Origin: Thiotrichales bacterium
GTDB lineage: Bacteria; Pseudomonadota; Gammaproteobacteria; Thiomicrospirales; Thiomicrospiraceae
Length of the DNA stretch: 64,000 bases
Direction: 5' to 3'
Assembly: GCA_016936535.1 (NCBI GenBank)
Contig: JAFGXP010000003.1
Location: 62,001-126,000, forward strand
The stretch's first letter is position 1; every line of letters starts with the position of its first letter. Shown piece by piece: positions 17,181 through 27,809 of the stretch. The notes below the pieces were generated by a model, which searched no databases, had not been told where the DNA came from, and saw only the letters and a list, made by a program, of their open reading frames with translations. A program made the translations under genes and the position numbers.

Positions 17181-20036
17181 CTAGGCGAAATGACGAATTT
17201 CACCCTCACCCGCCACATTGTCCACACAACGCTGGCAAAGGGTTTCATGACCTTCAATCGCCCCCACTTCAGGACGATGGTGCCAACAACGCGCACATTT
17301 CGGTTGTTCGGTTGCTTGTGCTTCTAGCCACAATCCCTCTAAGTCGGAAGCCACCGCAGCCGGGGTCTTTTCCATAACCGGCTTGACTTGCGCACCTGAA
17401 GTAATCAAGACAAAACGCAGTTCGTCTCCTAATTGCTGCAATTGTGCGTATAGAGTTGCCTCTGCAAATAAGGTGACTTCGGCGGTAAGTGAACCTTTAA
17501 TCACTTTGGCATTGCGCAACGTTTCCAATTGCTTGGCTACCGCAGATCGTACCGCCATCATTTGCGTCCAATAGCTTGAATTCATGGCCTGTGTTTCGTC
17601 CAGAGCAGTCAATCCTGAATACCACTGAGCCACAAACACGGTCGAGGCGCGCTCTCCAGGAAGGTAACACCAGATTTCCTCGGCCGTAAAACTGAGAATT
17701 GGGGCAATCCAACGCGTCATCGCCTCAACCAGATGATAAAGCGCTGTTTGCGCTGAACGTCTCGGTAACCCATCGGCTTTGCAGGTGTATTGACGATCTT
17801 TAATCACATCCAAATAAAACGAACCCAACTCTACCGAACAGAAATTTGTCACCGCTTGCGAAATTGCATGGAAGTTATAACTGTCGTAAGCCGCCACAAT
17901 TTCGTTTTGCAGTTGTGCCGCATGACCAAGAACCCACTGATCGAGGGGAAGCAGTTGAGCGTAGGGAACCATGTCCGTTGCTGGATTAAAACCATTCAAG
18001 TTGGCCAATAAAAAACGCGCTGTATTACGAATACGACGATAAGCATCGGCAGTGCGGCTAATAATCTCTTCTGAAACCGTCATTTCATAACGATAATCCG
18101 CGGCAGCAATCCACAAGCGCAGAATATCCGCTCCATATTTGTTGGAAATGTCTTGTGGTGCCACAACATTTCCTTTGGATTTGGACATTTTCTTGCCATC
18201 TTTATCGACGGTAAAGCCGTGGGTTAGCACCTGTTTGTAGGGGGCTTGACCATCGGTCGCCAAGGCGGTCAGTAGGGAAGACTGGAACCAACCACGATGT
18301 TGATCGGAACCTTCCAGATACAAATCTGCAGGTGCTTGCAGTTCGGCTCGTGTCTTCAAAACCGTCTGATGACTGATTCCGGAATCAAACCAAACATCCA
18401 GAATGTCCGTCACTTTTTCATATTCTTGCGCTTGTTCGCCAAGCATTTCACTTGGGTCTAAATCATACCAAGCGTCAATCGAATGTTGTTCAACCCGATC
18501 GGCAACCTGGTGCAAAATTTCCAGGGTGCGCGGATGCATATCGCCGCTTACTTTATGAATAAAAATAGGAATCGGCACCCCCCAGAAGCGCTGGCGGGAA
18601 ATACACCAATCCGGCCGCCCCTCGATCATGCCTTCAATGCGGTTTTGTCCCCATTCCGGCACCCAATTGACTTGCCGAATTGCGGCCAAAGCCGAGTCAC
18701 GCAAGCCTGCGGCTTCCATCGAGATAAACCACTGTGGTGTGGCTCGAAAAATGAGTGGGGTTTTCGTCCGCCAACAGTGGGGATAACTGTGTTGGATCAC
18801 TTCAATATGAAGCAAGGCGTGGTGCTCTTTCAGAACTTCCAATACGTGGTCATCGACACTGAGAACATTTTCACCCGCAAAAATTGGCGTGCCCTCAACA
18901 TAATTGCCCGCACCATCCACTGGGCAATCAACCTCCAACTGATACTTCTGGCCTACCGCAAAATCCTCCACACCGTGACCCGGCGCAGTATGCACACAAC
19001 CGGTGCCGGCTTCGGTAGTCACGTGATCACCCAAAATCAACGGCACAATCCGAGCATAAAATGGATGATGCAAACGCAAAAGCTCAAACTGCTCGCCGCG
19101 GCCATAAGCCAAGACCTGATAAGACTCAAAGCCCCAACGAGCCACGGCATCTTTAAGCATTGCTTGCGCTAAAAATAAGCGTTCGGGTCCCTGCTCACCC
19201 TGAACCTGCACTAAGGCATACTCTAACTCAGGGTTAATCGCGACTGCTTGGTTGGCAGGCAAGGTCCATGGCGTCGTTGTCCAAATAACCACCGAAATCG
19301 GACCTTCGCCGGTATGGTCTTCAACATGATGACAGCGTTGGAAGAAGGCCGCTTCATCCACAACCTTAAAACGCACATCAATTGATTTAGAGCGCTTCAT
19401 TTCGTATTCCACCTCAGCTTCCGCTAAGGCAGAACGACCGCCCACCGACCAATAGACCGGTTTAGTGCCCTTAATCAGATGTCCATTGGCAATGATTTGC
19501 CCCAGCGCACGAATTTCGTCCGCTTCAAACTTAAAATCTTTGGTCAAATAAGGCTCTTGCCAATCTGCCATCACGCCAAGACGTTGGAAATCGGCCATTT
19601 GCGCTTCGACTTGCGATTGGGCATAGTCACGACAAGCTTGGCGAAAATCGGAGGCTGAAATCGCCTGACCGACCTTGCCTTTTTGTTTTTCGACATTCAG
19701 CTCAATCGGCAACCCATGACAATCCCACCCCGGGACAAAAGGCGCATCAAACCCACTCAACCCTTTGGATTTGACAATCATATCTTTGAGCACTTTATTC
19801 ACAGCATGACCGATATGAATATTTCCATTCGCATAGGGTGGCCCATCATGCAAAATGAACTTCGGGCGACCCGCCATCTGCTGGCGCACCGTTTGATAAA
19901 GATTTTGCGCCAACCAAGCGGCGACCTGTTCAGGCTCGCGTTCAGGCAAATTCCCGCGCATTGGAAAATCGGTTTCCGGCAAATTCAAGCTGGCTTTGTA
20001 ATCCGGGGTCTGGTTATTCTGCTTCTCTGTGCTCAT
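17181..20036 (-). CDS. ileS: IleS, isoleucyl-tRNA synthetase
   Basis: This 951-residue class I synthetase charges tRNA-Ile. The HIGH motif is in [12 protein letters not shown], the KMSKS motif in [12 protein letters not shown], and the editing domain carries [17 protein letters not shown]-terminal zinc site with paired cysteines (CARCWHHR and CQRC) follows the bacterial pattern of the E. coli enzyme. It is located between ribF and lspA as in enterics. A tRNA with anticodon CAU, a probable Ile2 species, occurs elsewhere in the window. Confidence 0.98.
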   Translation of the reverse strand: MSTEKQNNQTPDYKASLNLPETDFPMRGNLPEREPEQVAAWLAQNLYQTVRQQMAGRPKFILHDGPPYANGNIHIGHAVNKVLKDMIVKSKGLSGFDAPFVPGWDCHGLPIELNVEKQKGKVGQAISASDFRQACRDYAQSQVEAQMADFQRLGVMADWQEPYLTKDFKFEADEIRALGQIIANGHLIKGTKPVYWSVGGRSALAEAEVEYEMKRSKSIDVRFKVVDEAAFFQRCHHVEDHTGEGPISVVIWTTTPWTLPANQAVAINPELEYALVQVQGEQGPERLFLAQAMLKDAVARWGFESYQVLAYGRGEQFELLRLHHPFYARIVPLILGDHVTTEAGTGCVHTAPGHGVEDFAVGQKYQLEVDCPVDGAGNYVEGTPIFAGENVLSVDDHVLEVLKEHHALLHIEVIQHSYPHCWRTKTPLIFRATPQWFISMEAAGLRDSALAAIRQVNWVPEWGQNRIEGMIEGRPDWCISRQRFWGVPIPIFIHKVSGDMHPRTLEILHQVADRVEQHSIDAWYDLDPSEMLGEQAQEYEKVTDILDVWFDSGISHQTVLKTRAELQAPADLYLEGSDQHRGWFQSSLLTALATDGQAPYKQVLTHGFTVDKDGKKMSKSKGNVVAPQDISNKYGADILRLWIAAADYRYEMTVSEEIISRTADAYRRIRNTARFLLANLNGFNPATDMVPYAQLLPLDQWVLGHAAQLQNEIVAAYDSYNFHAISQAVTNFCSVELGSFYLDVIKDRQYTCKADGLPRRSAQTALYHLVEAMTRWIAPILSFTAEEIWCYLPGERASTVFVAQWYSGLTALDETQAMNSSYWTQMMAVRSAVAKQLETLRNAKVIKGSLTAEVTLFAEATLYAQLQQLGDELRFVLITSGAQVKPVMEKTPAAVASDLEGLWLEAQATEQPKCARCWHHRPEVGAIEGHETLCQRCVDNVAGEGEIRHFA

Positions 20037-20104
20037 GCGTTACTCTCTAAAGCGTGGGTGCGTTGCGCATTAAATTCTAAAATTGGGCTTAAGGTTTCGG
20101 GTCT

Positions 20105-21061
20105 TCAGGGTAAGGTGGTGTCATGTTCGACAAAAAATTCACGCGCTTGAGCCACATCCAAACGAATCTGACTCTGCAACGCAGCTAAATTCGCAAAGCG
20201 CTGCTCCGCGCGAATAAAATGGCATAACCGAACACTGACATGGCGGCCATACACGTCTTGCGACCAATCAAATAAATGCACTTCGATGGACGGCTGTAAT
20301 CCCGCTACGGTCGGCCTTAATCCGATATTGGCCACACCAAGCACCGGTTGAGTTTTCAATCCTGCGACTTGCACTGCGAACACACCTTGTACCGGCATCT
20401 GCAACCGCTTAGGATTTAAGTTCAGCGTTGGAAACCCCAAGGTGCGACCCAGCTTTTGACCGTGAATTACTCGTCCACTGAACGCGAAAGGCGTACCCAA
20501 CAATTTGGCGACCTCATCTAAATTCGGCAACGCTAATTGCTGACGAATCCGAGTACTGCTAACGCGAGCGCCTTCAAGATAAAAAGTTGGCATCTCGGTC
20601 ACGGCAAACCCGAGTTCTGCGCCCTGCTGCTGCAAAAACGTAAAATCGCCACGACGGCCCTGGCCAAAGCGAAAATCATCGCCAATCACGAGATGCTTCA
20701 CCGCCATTCCCTTGACCAATACCCGTTCAACAAACTCAGCCGCGCTTAGGCTAGCAAAGGCTTCGTCGAATCGGACACAAAGCACAAAATCAATCTGTGT
20801 CTGCTCAAAGGCTTGCAATTTTTCGCGCAGATTCATTAATCGTACTGGCGCTTGTTTGGGGGCAAAATATTCGATCGGCAAGGGTTCAAACACCATCACC
20901 ACACTTGGAAGCTGCAACTTTTGCGCTTTTTGTGCTAAATATTGCAATACCTGCAGATGCCCAAGATGGATACCATCAAAGTTACCAATCGTTAAAACAC
21001 AGCCCTCGGCTAAGCGGCCGCGAAAACGTGAAATATTGTGCAGTCCGCGAATCAGTTGCAT
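20105..21061 (-). CDS. ribF: RibF, bifunctional riboflavin kinase / FAD synthetase
   Basis: RibF makes FMN and FAD from riboflavin. The N-terminal nucleotidyltransferase shows TIGNFDGIHLGHLQVL and a GDDFRFGQGRRGDF segment. The C-terminal kinase has GRVIHGQKLGRTLGFPT and ANIGLRPTV. The start is MQLIRGLHNISRF at 21061, giving 318 residues, normal for the family; the frame continues to 21130 with no family support. It lies 68 nt upstream of ileS and downstream of murJ on the same strand, an order known from many proteobacteria. Confidence 0.97.
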   Translation of the reverse strand: MQLIRGLHNISRFRGRLAEGCVLTIGNFDGIHLGHLQVLQYLAQKAQKLQLPSVVMVFEPLPIEYFAPKQAPVRLMNLREKLQAFEQTQIDFVLCVRFDEAFASLSAAEFVERVLVKGMAVKHLVIGDDFRFGQGRRGDFTFLQQQGAELGFAVTEMPTFYLEGARVSSTRIRQQLALPNLDEVAKLLGTPFAFSGRVIHGQKLGRTLGFPTLNLNPKRLQMPVQGVFAVQVAGLKTQPVLGVANIGLRPTVAGLQPSIEVHLFDWSQDVYGRHVSVRLCHFIRAEQRFANLAALQSQIRLDVAQAREFFVEHDTTLP

Positions 21062-21169
21062 GACAAAAAGCTTGGCTACCACCTTGACAACAAGGGGCAG
21101 ATTATAGCGTAAGGCGTGCGGTAAAGTCATGCGGACTTGTCGGCGACTTAACCTTCTCTTTTTACCGAA

Positions 21170-22708
21170 TCAGTGCCGACGGGTACCTGCAAACCGTTTC
21201 GGTGAAAACCCCAAAAGCCATAAACTGAGCAAATAAAGACTGATGGCGCCCAAAATCAAACTCATCAACCAAAGCACCCTGCTCCATGCATCCAACGTAA
21301 GCCAAGTTTGCGGAGTTGGCGAAAGCCACACTAATCCTCCCGCCATCAAGGCCGTTGCCAGACCAATTTGCAGAATAAGTTTGCCCCAACCCTGGCTTGG
21401 CGTAAACACCTGCTGACGGCGTAGATACCAATAAAGAAGACCGGCGTTCACAAAGGCTGAAATCGAGGTTGCTGCAGCCAAGCCCACATGAGCAAAGGGA
21501 CCGATCAAAAGCAGATTCAAGACAATGTTCGTCAGCAAAGCGACCACTGCCACCTTGACAGGCGTCTTCATTTCCTTTCGCGCGTAAAAGGCAGGTGCCA
21601 AAATCTTTACCAGAATAAAACCAAGCAAACCAAAAGAGTAAGCCATTAAACTCAAACTCGACATCTGGACATCTTGCGCGGTAAAAGCGCCATAAAAAAA
21701 CAATGTCACCAACAAAGGCTGAGCCAAGAGCAATAACCCCAACATGGCCGGCACGCCAATCAAAAACACCAAGCGCAAGGCAAAATCCAGATCCTGTTCA
21801 AAGCCTTGCCAATCGGAGTTGGCGGCTTTTTTTGATAGACCAGGCAACACAACCGTCGCCAATGCCACACCAAACACCCCTAACGGAAACTCCATCAGGC
21901 GATCGGAATAGTAAAGCCACGAAACCGAACCTGTTACCAAAAACGACGCCAAGATGGTATCCACCAACAAATTAATTTGCGCCACCGACACCCCAAAGAG
22001 CGCGGGCAGCATTAAGCGCTTCACTTCACTCACACCAGGATCGGATTTGCGAGAGGGATGCGGTAGCAAATTCAACTTATACAAAAAAGGCAGATGAAAC
22101 AGCAGCTGTACCACACCGGCAACCAGCACGCCCCACGCCAGAGCCATGACGGGAATATCAAGATGAGGCGAAACCGCGATGGCAAAGACAATCAGAACCA
22201 AATTCAAAAAAACAGGCGTAAAAGCCGGCACGGCAAAACGATTATAGGTATTCATAATCGCGGATGAAAAAGCCACCAAGGAAATCAATAACAGATAGGG
22301 AAACGTAATCGCCAACATATCTGCGGCCAATTGAAACTTTTCGGGATCATCGGCAAAGCCTGGCGCAAAAACCCACATCCACAAAGAAGACCCAAACACC
22401 CCAAAGGCTGTCAGCAACAGCAGAATCCCACCCAAACGAAAACTGATGGCATTCACAAGCTGCTGTACCGCCGCATGACCGCGTTGCTCTTTGGCTTCCG
22501 CTAAAACTGGGACAAACGCCTGAGAAAAAGCCCCTTCGGCAAACAGACGACGAAAAAAGTTAGGGATTTTAAACGCCACAAAAAACGCATCCGCTCCCGC
22601 AGAAGCGCCAAAATAGCGCGCAATCACCATATCACGGACAAACCCTAAAATTCGCGAGAGCAGCGTCATGGCTCCCACGGTTGCGGCCGCTTTTAAAATT
22701 CGTTTCAC
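21170..22708 (-). CDS. murJ: MurJ, lipid II flippase
   Basis: This 512-residue integral membrane protein belongs to the MOP exporter superfamily and flips the peptidoglycan precursor lipid II to the periplasm. About 14 hydrophobic helices can be traced. The N terminus TLLSRILGFVRDMVIARYFG and RRLFAEGAFSQAFVPV are diagnostic. It is the first gene of the murJ-ribF-ileS-lspA run, 108 nt from ribF, and is divergent from the acetolactate synthase gene. Confidence 0.97.
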   Translation of the reverse strand: MKRILKAAATVGAMTLLSRILGFVRDMVIARYFGASAGADAFFVAFKIPNFFRRLFAEGAFSQAFVPVLAEAKEQRGHAAVQQLVNAISFRLGGILLLLTAFGVFGSSLWMWVFAPGFADDPEKFQLAADMLAITFPYLLLISLVAFSSAIMNTYNRFAVPAFTPVFLNLVLIVFAIAVSPHLDIPVMALAWGVLVAGVVQLLFHLPFLYKLNLLPHPSRKSDPGVSEVKRLMLPALFGVSVAQINLLVDTILASFLVTGSVSWLYYSDRLMEFPLGVFGVALATVVLPGLSKKAANSDWQGFEQDLDFALRLVFLIGVPAMLGLLLLAQPLLVTLFFYGAFTAQDVQMSSLSLMAYSFGLLGFILVKILAPAFYARKEMKTPVKVAVVALLTNIVLNLLLIGPFAHVGLAAATSISAFVNAGLLYWYLRRQQVFTPSQGWGKLILQIGLATALMAGGLVWLSPTPQTWLTLDAWSRVLWLMSLILGAISLYLLSLWLLGFSPKRFAGTRRH

Positions 22709-22890
22709 CGCCCTTATCCTTTTATATTTTGGCTGGTTATTTGCCGTTTTTTCAGGCGCTTATTGTAACAAACAGCCGCCCTTTCCCTCGGAGCAACTTC
22801 TCTTTTTAAAAGGATTCTGCCAAGGGTTTCTTATACCGACTTTTCATGGGAAACTAAGGCCAGACACATCGCTCAGCAAGGAATCCATCC

Positions 22891-24522
22891 ATGAAGGCCG
22901 CAGAACTGTTTATTCGCTGTTTAGAAAATGAAGAAGTGCAGTACATTTTTGGAATTCCAGGAGAGGAAAATCTTGACCTGATGGATGCACTTTTAGACAG
23001 CCCAATTCAATTTGTTTTGACCCGCCACGAACAGGGTGCTGCTTTTATGGCCGATGTTTACGGCCGATTAACGGGCAAAGCCGGCGTCTGCCTAGCGACG
23101 CTTGGGCCAGGCGCAACCAACCTTGTCACCGGAGTCGCCGACGCAAACATGGACCGCGCGCCCCTCGTTGCGATTGCTGGGCAAGCCAGTACGCGGCGTT
23201 TGCATAAAGAAAGCCACCAAGTCTTGGATTTGGTCAATCTTTTTGAACCGATTACCCAATTCAGCACCCAGATTCTCAGTCCAGAAGTTATCCCAGAAGT
23301 GGTGCGTAAAGCCTTCAAGGTCGCCGAGGCCGAAAAGCCTGGATGCTGTTTTATCGATTTTCCCGAGAACATCGCCGAAATGCCCGTTGAAAAGCAGCCT
23401 CTCAAAAGACAAAGCCCCTTGCCCCCTTTTCCACACCCACAAAAAGTTCAACAAGCGGCCGAATTGATCAACCAAGCTCGCTATCCGATTATTCTGGCTG
23501 GTAATGGGGTGATTCGCCGCCAAGCCAGCGCCGCGCTCCATCAATTTGCCGAGCAGTTCAATATACCGGTTGCCACCACTTTTATGGCGAAGGGCGCCAT
23601 TCCGTGCAGTAGCCCTTACTCTCTGGGTACCATTGGTTTGCAGGCGCACGACTATATTGCCTGCGGCATTGACCAAGCCGATCTGGTCATTTGCATTGGT
23701 TATGACGTAGTAGAGTATCCACCGCAGATCTGGAACCCGCAAGCTCGCTGCCACATTGTGCACCTGGATAGTAAACCTGCAGAAGTCGATGAGCATTACA
23801 TTGTCCAAGCCGGTTTAGTCGGTGACATTGCTCAAGCCCTAGAGGCGTTAAGTCGGCTTTGCCAACCCCATCCAAATAGCCCTTATCTGCCGGTAAAACG
23901 TGAGGTTGAAAAACATCTGCACCAGCATGACCACGACATCGGCTTTCCATTAAAACCCCAAAAAATTCTATATGACTTACGCCAAGCCCTCGCGCCGCAG
24001 GACATTATTATTTCCGATGTTGGCGCGCATAAAATGTGGATTGCTCGTCTTTATCAAACCTTGGCGCCAAACACCTGTTTAATTTCCAATGGTTTTGCCG
24101 CCATGGGCATCGCTTTGCCCGGAGCCATTGCAGCCAAACTCGCTAAACCCGACCAGGTTGCGGTCGCGGTGACGGGCGATGCGGGTTTTCTGATGAATGT
24201 ACAGGAACTGGAAACGGCTGTACGCCTCAAATTAGCGTTGATTGTGCTGATCTGGAACGACGCCAGCTACGGTTTAATTCGCTGGAAACAACAAAATCAG
24301 TTTGGCCGTGAAAGTCATATTGACTTCACCAATCCGGATTTTCTGAAATTAGCAGACGCTTTTGGTGCTAAGGGATATCGAATTGAAAGCGCCGCACAAT
24401 TGCTACCCACCTTACAACAGGCGATTCGCGATCAGTGTGTGGTCTTAATTGACTGTCCGGTCGATTACTCGGAAAACCTGAAATTAACCGAAGAACTTGG
24501 AAAGATGGTCTGCCCCGTTTAG
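22891..24522 (+). CDS. Acetolactate synthase, catabolic (AlsS/BudB) type
   Basis: This thiamine-diphosphate enzyme condenses two pyruvates to acetolactate. The 543-residue protein has FGIPGEENLDLMDAL, the catalytic Glu in TRHEQGAAFMAD, a central domain, and the ThDP site GDAGFLMNVQELETAVRLKL ending in WND. ISDVGAHKMWIAR and the ending VDYSENLKL resemble catabolic AlsS rather than anabolic IlvB. No small regulatory subunit (ilvN/ilvH) and no acetolactate decarboxylase lie beside it, so it may act alone. Another ThDP-dependent decarboxylase role cannot be excluded. ATG 22891 has AAGGA 8 nt upstream. It is monocistronic. Confidence 0.85.
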   Translation: MKAAELFIRCLENEEVQYIFGIPGEENLDLMDALLDSPIQFVLTRHEQGAAFMADVYGRLTGKAGVCLATLGPGATNLVTGVADANMDRAPLVAIAGQASTRRLHKESHQVLDLVNLFEPITQFSTQILSPEVIPEVVRKAFKVAEAEKPGCCFIDFPENIAEMPVEKQPLKRQSPLPPFPHPQKVQQAAELINQARYPIILAGNGVIRRQASAALHQFAEQFNIPVATTFMAKGAIPCSSPYSLGTIGLQAHDYIACGIDQADLVICIGYDVVEYPPQIWNPQARCHIVHLDSKPAEVDEHYIVQAGLVGDIAQALEALSRLCQPHPNSPYLPVKREVEKHLHQHDHDIGFPLKPQKILYDLRQALAPQDIIISDVGAHKMWIARLYQTLAPNTCLISNGFAAMGIALPGAIAAKLAKPDQVAVAVTGDAGFLMNVQELETAVRLKLALIVLIWNDASYGLIRWKQQNQFGRESHIDFTNPDFLKLADAFGAKGYRIESAAQLLPTLQQAIRDQCVVLIDCPVDYSENLKLTEELGKMVCPV

Positions 24523-24559
24523 TCGTAATTTATCCGGCTCATGTCGATAGAGCACGCAT

Positions 24560-24586
24560 AAAAAAGCCGGGTAAACCCGGCTTTTT
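24560..24586. terminator. Bidirectional terminator between acetolactate synthase and rpsT
   Basis: AAAAAGCCGGGT (24561-24572) and ACCCGGCTTTTT (24575-24586) are perfectly complementary. It serves the two converging genes. Confidence 0.92.
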
Positions 24587-24614
24587 GCACTGAACTTAAA
24601 ACAAGCAACGTTAC

Positions 24615-24881
24615 TTAAGACGCCATTGCTTTAATACGCGCATTGATACGGCTCTTGGTACGAGACGCCTTGTTCTTGTGGATAATGCCTTTGCGTGCCA
24701 TACCATCTAATTTAGATTGTGCAACACGAAACAGCTCATTAGCTTTTGCTTGATCGCCAGAAGCAATTGCTGCAATCACTTTTTTGACAGCGGTACGCAT
24801 ATCTGAGCGTTGTGCAGTGTTATGTTGACGGTGAAGTTCCGCTTGACGAGCGCGTTTGACCGCTTGTACTGAGTTTGCCAT
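24615..24881 (-). CDS. rpsT: 30S ribosomal protein S20
   Basis: This 88-residue basic protein is primary-binding S20 of the small subunit. It shows MANSVQAVKRARQAELHRQH, a conserved central helix with AAIASGDQAKANELF, and the C-terminal IHKNKASRTKSRINARIKA. It is transcribed alone between two strong terminators. Confidence 0.98.
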   Translation of the reverse strand: MANSVQAVKRARQAELHRQHNTAQRSDMRTAVKKVIAAIASGDQAKANELFRVAQSKLDGMARKGIIHKNKASRTKSRINARIKAMAS

Positions 24882-25071
24882 TGTAATTACTCCAGTGTGG
24901 TTTTACGTGTTAACGATCCGTAGACCTATCATTAACAATTAACACAACATCCCTTGTTCACTTACAACCGGGATGGCTACTTGTGGTTCAGACCTTGCCA
25001 AGACAACAAGACAAGGTTTTAAAAATAAGAAACGGTATTATCCATAGCCGATTGCAAAAGTCAACGACAAT

Positions 25072-25099
25072 AAAAAACCGACCACAAGGTCGGTTTTTT
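25072..25099 (-). terminator. Terminator downstream of efp
   Basis: AAAAAACCGACC (25072-25083) and GGTCGGTTTTTT (25088-25099) form a perfect 12-bp stem with an ACAA loop. It follows the efp stop on the minus strand by about 30 nt. Confidence 0.92.
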
Positions 25100-25129
25100 A
25101 CGATTCTAAAGCACGATGAGCCCGATGGA

Positions 25130-25690
25130 TTAAGCGCGCTTACGGAATTCGCCAGTACGCGTATCGATTTCAATCATCTCATCGGTTTCGATAAACGCAG
25201 GGACCATCAATTCATGACCAGTAGAAATTTTTGCAGGCTTCATCACTTTACCGGAGGTATCGCCACGCACCGCCATTTCAGTGTAAATAACTTGGCGAAC
25301 AATAATGTTCGGCAACTCAACCGTAATCGGCTTGCCATTATAGAAAGTGACCACAGAAACATCTTGCATCCCGTCTTCAATATAGTTCACGGTATCACCA
25401 AGGTTCTCTTTTTCAATTTCGTACTGATTGTACTCATCATCCATAAACACATAGAGCGGGTCAGCAAAGTAGCTGTAGGTACAGTCTTTCTGTTCGAGGA
25501 TAATCTGTTCAAATTTATCATCGGCTTTAACAACGGTTTCGGTACCGGCGCCGCTCAAAAGGTTTTTCAGTTTCAGTTTTACAACTGCGGCATTACGACC
25601 AGATTTGCTAAACTCAGCTTTCAGAACGATCATTGGCTGATCGTTTAACATCATCACATTACCGGCGCGGAATTCTTGTGCTATTTTCAT
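25130..25690 (-). CDS. efp: Elongation factor P, arginine-32 (rhamnosylated) type
   Basis: EF-P relieves ribosome stalling at polyproline. The 186-residue protein carries Arg32 in the tip loop [10 protein letters not shown], in place of the lysine found in the E. coli type. This is the subclass activated by rhamnosylation, and the EarP gene that does this is adjacent. Domains: KOW-like N-terminal domain (residues 1-65), then two OB domains. The start is [14 protein letters not shown] at 25690; the longer frame to 25732 overlaps the earP stop and is not family-like. Confidence 0.97.
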   Translation of the reverse strand: MKIAQEFRAGNVMMLNDQPMIVLKAEFSKSGRNAAVVKLKLKNLLSGAGTETVVKADDKFEQIILEQKDCTYSYFADPLYVFMDDEYNQYEIEKENLGDTVNYIEDGMQDVSVVTFYNGKPITVELPNIIVRQVIYTEMAVRGDTSGKVMKPAKISTGHELMVPAFIETDEMIEIDTRTGEFRKRA

Positions 25691-25725
25691 TGCATGGTTT
25701 CCAAAAAAATTAAAAGCGCGATATT

Positions 25726-26880
25726 TTAACACTCTTTTTTCGTTTGAATAAAGCTTGTTAACTGTTTGACTAAGCTTGGCTCGGCGGCGCGTTGCTCACT
25801 CAACGCAAACACTCGACTTTGACATGGCGAATTCGTCGCCAGCAAATCATTAAAGAGTTGTTCTAGGTGAGCTTGATTCAGCTGTTGACGGTTCCAGTCA
25901 CGAGTTACCTCCGCGATATTTTCGGGCAAATCGTACTCCGTCAAAAAGGCCTCCAGTTTCGGCCAATGCGCCTGATCTTCGGTTGGGTAAATATGCCAAA
26001 CAAAGGGCTTAGCCGCCCAAATGGCGCGCGTTAAAGACTCCTCGCCACGCACAAAGTTCAAATCACAATACCTTAAAAGACCATCAAACTCTTGCTGAGG
26101 TAGAAACGCAATCAGGTGCACTCTAAGCAAACCAAAGTCCAAACTTTGCCCTACTTGCAGATTCACAAAGGGCGCTTGCTGGCGCAAACTATGCGCTAAC
26201 TTTCCCTCGGGCAGATAAACTTCTACCGGATATTGGCTTAAATACGTCAATAAATCTGCGAGCGCCGCATTCTCATAGGCAAACAGCGAAACTTTGAAAT
26301 GGTTGGCTCGGGCGGGCGCAAGCGAATTCTTTTCTAACCAGCGCGAAATCGCCTGCGGGCTCTGCCAAAAATCCGTTCGTTTTTGTTGTAAATCGGCCTC
26401 TCTCAGCAAGCCTCCGCCAATCGGTGAAAACCCCGGAAAATAGAACCATTTATTTAAACCACTGCGATGAAAAGAGGGTAAACCATGACAACCGGCCACC
26501 CAAGATTCGCAACTAAAGTAATCAAGATTCACCCAAATGGGTGCGATAGCGGCAGACTGCATCGCCTGCAAATACCCTTGAGGCAACTCACACGCAAACA
26601 TTTCAATCACCACCTCACCGAGCGTTTCAGGACAGACAAAAGCGGCCGTCCATTGCTTAACCTCAATCTGCTGCAGGGTTTGGCACTGCGCAGAGACATC
26701 CGTGGCTGGAACCAGCATTTTTAAGGCGTCCAAGACATCCACCCACAGGCGCACATGGCAACCCATCTCCTTTTGCAATTGCAGCGCTAAGCGCCAAGCC
26801 GTGCCAATATCACCATAGTTATCAATTACTTGACAAAAAATATCCCAATGCTGCGGTACAGAGGCCGGGGGGTTGGACAT
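25726..26880 (-). CDS. earP: EarP, EF-P arginine rhamnosyltransferase
   Basis: EarP (formerly DUF2331) transfers rhamnose from dTDP-rhamnose to Arg32 of EF-P. The N terminus [21 protein letters not shown] carries the conserved aspartates of the family, and [31 protein letters not shown] holds the nucleotide-sugar-binding glutamate region. The 384-residue length is normal. The ATG at 26880 and GTG at 26883 are adjacent, and neither has a strong ribosome site. It lies 35 nt upstream of efp, a common arrangement. The dTDP-rhamnose genes must be elsewhere. Confidence 0.96.
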   Translation of the reverse strand: MSNPPASVPQHWDIFCQVIDNYGDIGTAWRLALQLQKEMGCHVRLWVDVLDALKMLVPATDVSAQCQTLQQIEVKQWTAAFVCPETLGEVVIEMFACELPQGYLQAMQSAAIAPIWVNLDYFSCESWVAGCHGLPSFHRSGLNKWFYFPGFSPIGGGLLREADLQQKRTDFWQSPQAISRWLEKNSLAPARANHFKVSLFAYENAALADLLTYLSQYPVEVYLPEGKLAHSLRQQAPFVNLQVGQSLDFGLLRVHLIAFLPQQEFDGLLRYCDLNFVRGEESLTRAIWAAKPFVWHIYPTEDQAHWPKLEAFLTEYDLPENIAEVTRDWNRQQLNQAHLEQLFNDLLATNSPCQSRVFALSEQRAAEPSLVKQLTSFIQTKKEC

Positions 26881-26999
26881 CACAAATCATCCTGACTAAA
26901 AAATGGGCGGCCATTATACAAAGCGACCTGCGGGCTCTTCTTTGTTTTATTCGTAAATCCGCTTAGAATAGGGGCAGATTTTTCGGAACACAAAACCGC

Positions 27000-27794
27000 A
27001 TGAACATATCAATCAGTGCCCTGCTGGGTTTTACCCTTGGCTTAGGGCTGTTTATCCTGTCGATTGTACTCAATACCGACAACTACTTAATGTTCTTAAG
27101 CTTATCAAGCTTACTGATGGTGACGGGTGGCACCATCGCTGCGGCAATGATTTCTTACGATGGGCGTTATGTGACGCTCGCTTTCAAAGAATTGTTGTTT
27201 ACGATGGTCAGTACCAAGGTCAACCCGATTAAACTCTATGAAGATGTGGGTATTTTAATTGACTGGTCAAAAATCATTCGTAAGCATGGTCTGGTAAAAC
27301 TGGAAACCTTAATTACGCTTCCAGAGGAAGGACAGAGCTTTTTAAATCAATCTATTGTCTTTCTTCTCTCCGGCTACAAGGGGCCGCACCTCTACAGCTT
27401 GCTGCAACACTCGCGCGAATCCATTTATGAAAGCAATATGCGTCCGGCGAAAGTACTTCTCACCATGGCCACCACCGCTCCGGCTTTTGGCATGGTTGGT
27501 ACCTTAGTCGGTCTGATTATTATGCTTAACAGCATGGAAGGCGATCCCTCGAAAATTGGCAGCGGTTTGGCGGTCGCACTGCTCACAACGTTATATGGCG
27601 TTTTACTGGCGCATTTACTGTTTAAACCCGCTGCACGCAAACTGGAACACAAGCAGGATTTAGAAGCGCAACGCAATCAAATTCTCAGTGAGGGCATTGT
27701 TCTGCTGTCCGAAGGTGCCTCTCCCACACTCATCGAGGACACCATGAACTCTTATCTTCACCCCAAATATCAATTTCGCCGTGCCGAACGCTAA
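27000..27794 (+). CDS. PomA/MotA-family flagellar stator protein
   Basis: This 264-residue membrane protein is the ion-channel A subunit of a flagellar stator. Four membrane segments are visible (about 5-24, 31-50, 152-174, 187-207). The helix-3 proline occurs in TTAPAFGMVGTLVGLI, and the LTTLYGVLLAHLLFKPAARK ending of helix 4 is typical. The basic/acidic cytoplasmic loop lies between helices 2 and 3. The partner B subunit follows after 15 nt. The short N terminus is more like the sodium-type PomA than proton-type MotA, but ion choice is inference. No flagellar genes lie near. Confidence 0.88.
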   Translation: MNISISALLGFTLGLGLFILSIVLNTDNYLMFLSLSSLLMVTGGTIAAAMISYDGRYVTLAFKELLFTMVSTKVNPIKLYEDVGILIDWSKIIRKHGLVKLETLITLPEEGQSFLNQSIVFLLSGYKGPHLYSLLQHSRESIYESNMRPAKVLLTMATTAPAFGMVGTLVGLIIMLNSMEGDPSKIGSGLAVALLTTLYGVLLAHLLFKPAARKLEHKQDLEAQRNQILSEGIVLLSEGASPTLIEDTMNSYLHPKYQFRRAER

Positions 27795-27809
27795 CCGGAG
27801 CCGCCGTGG

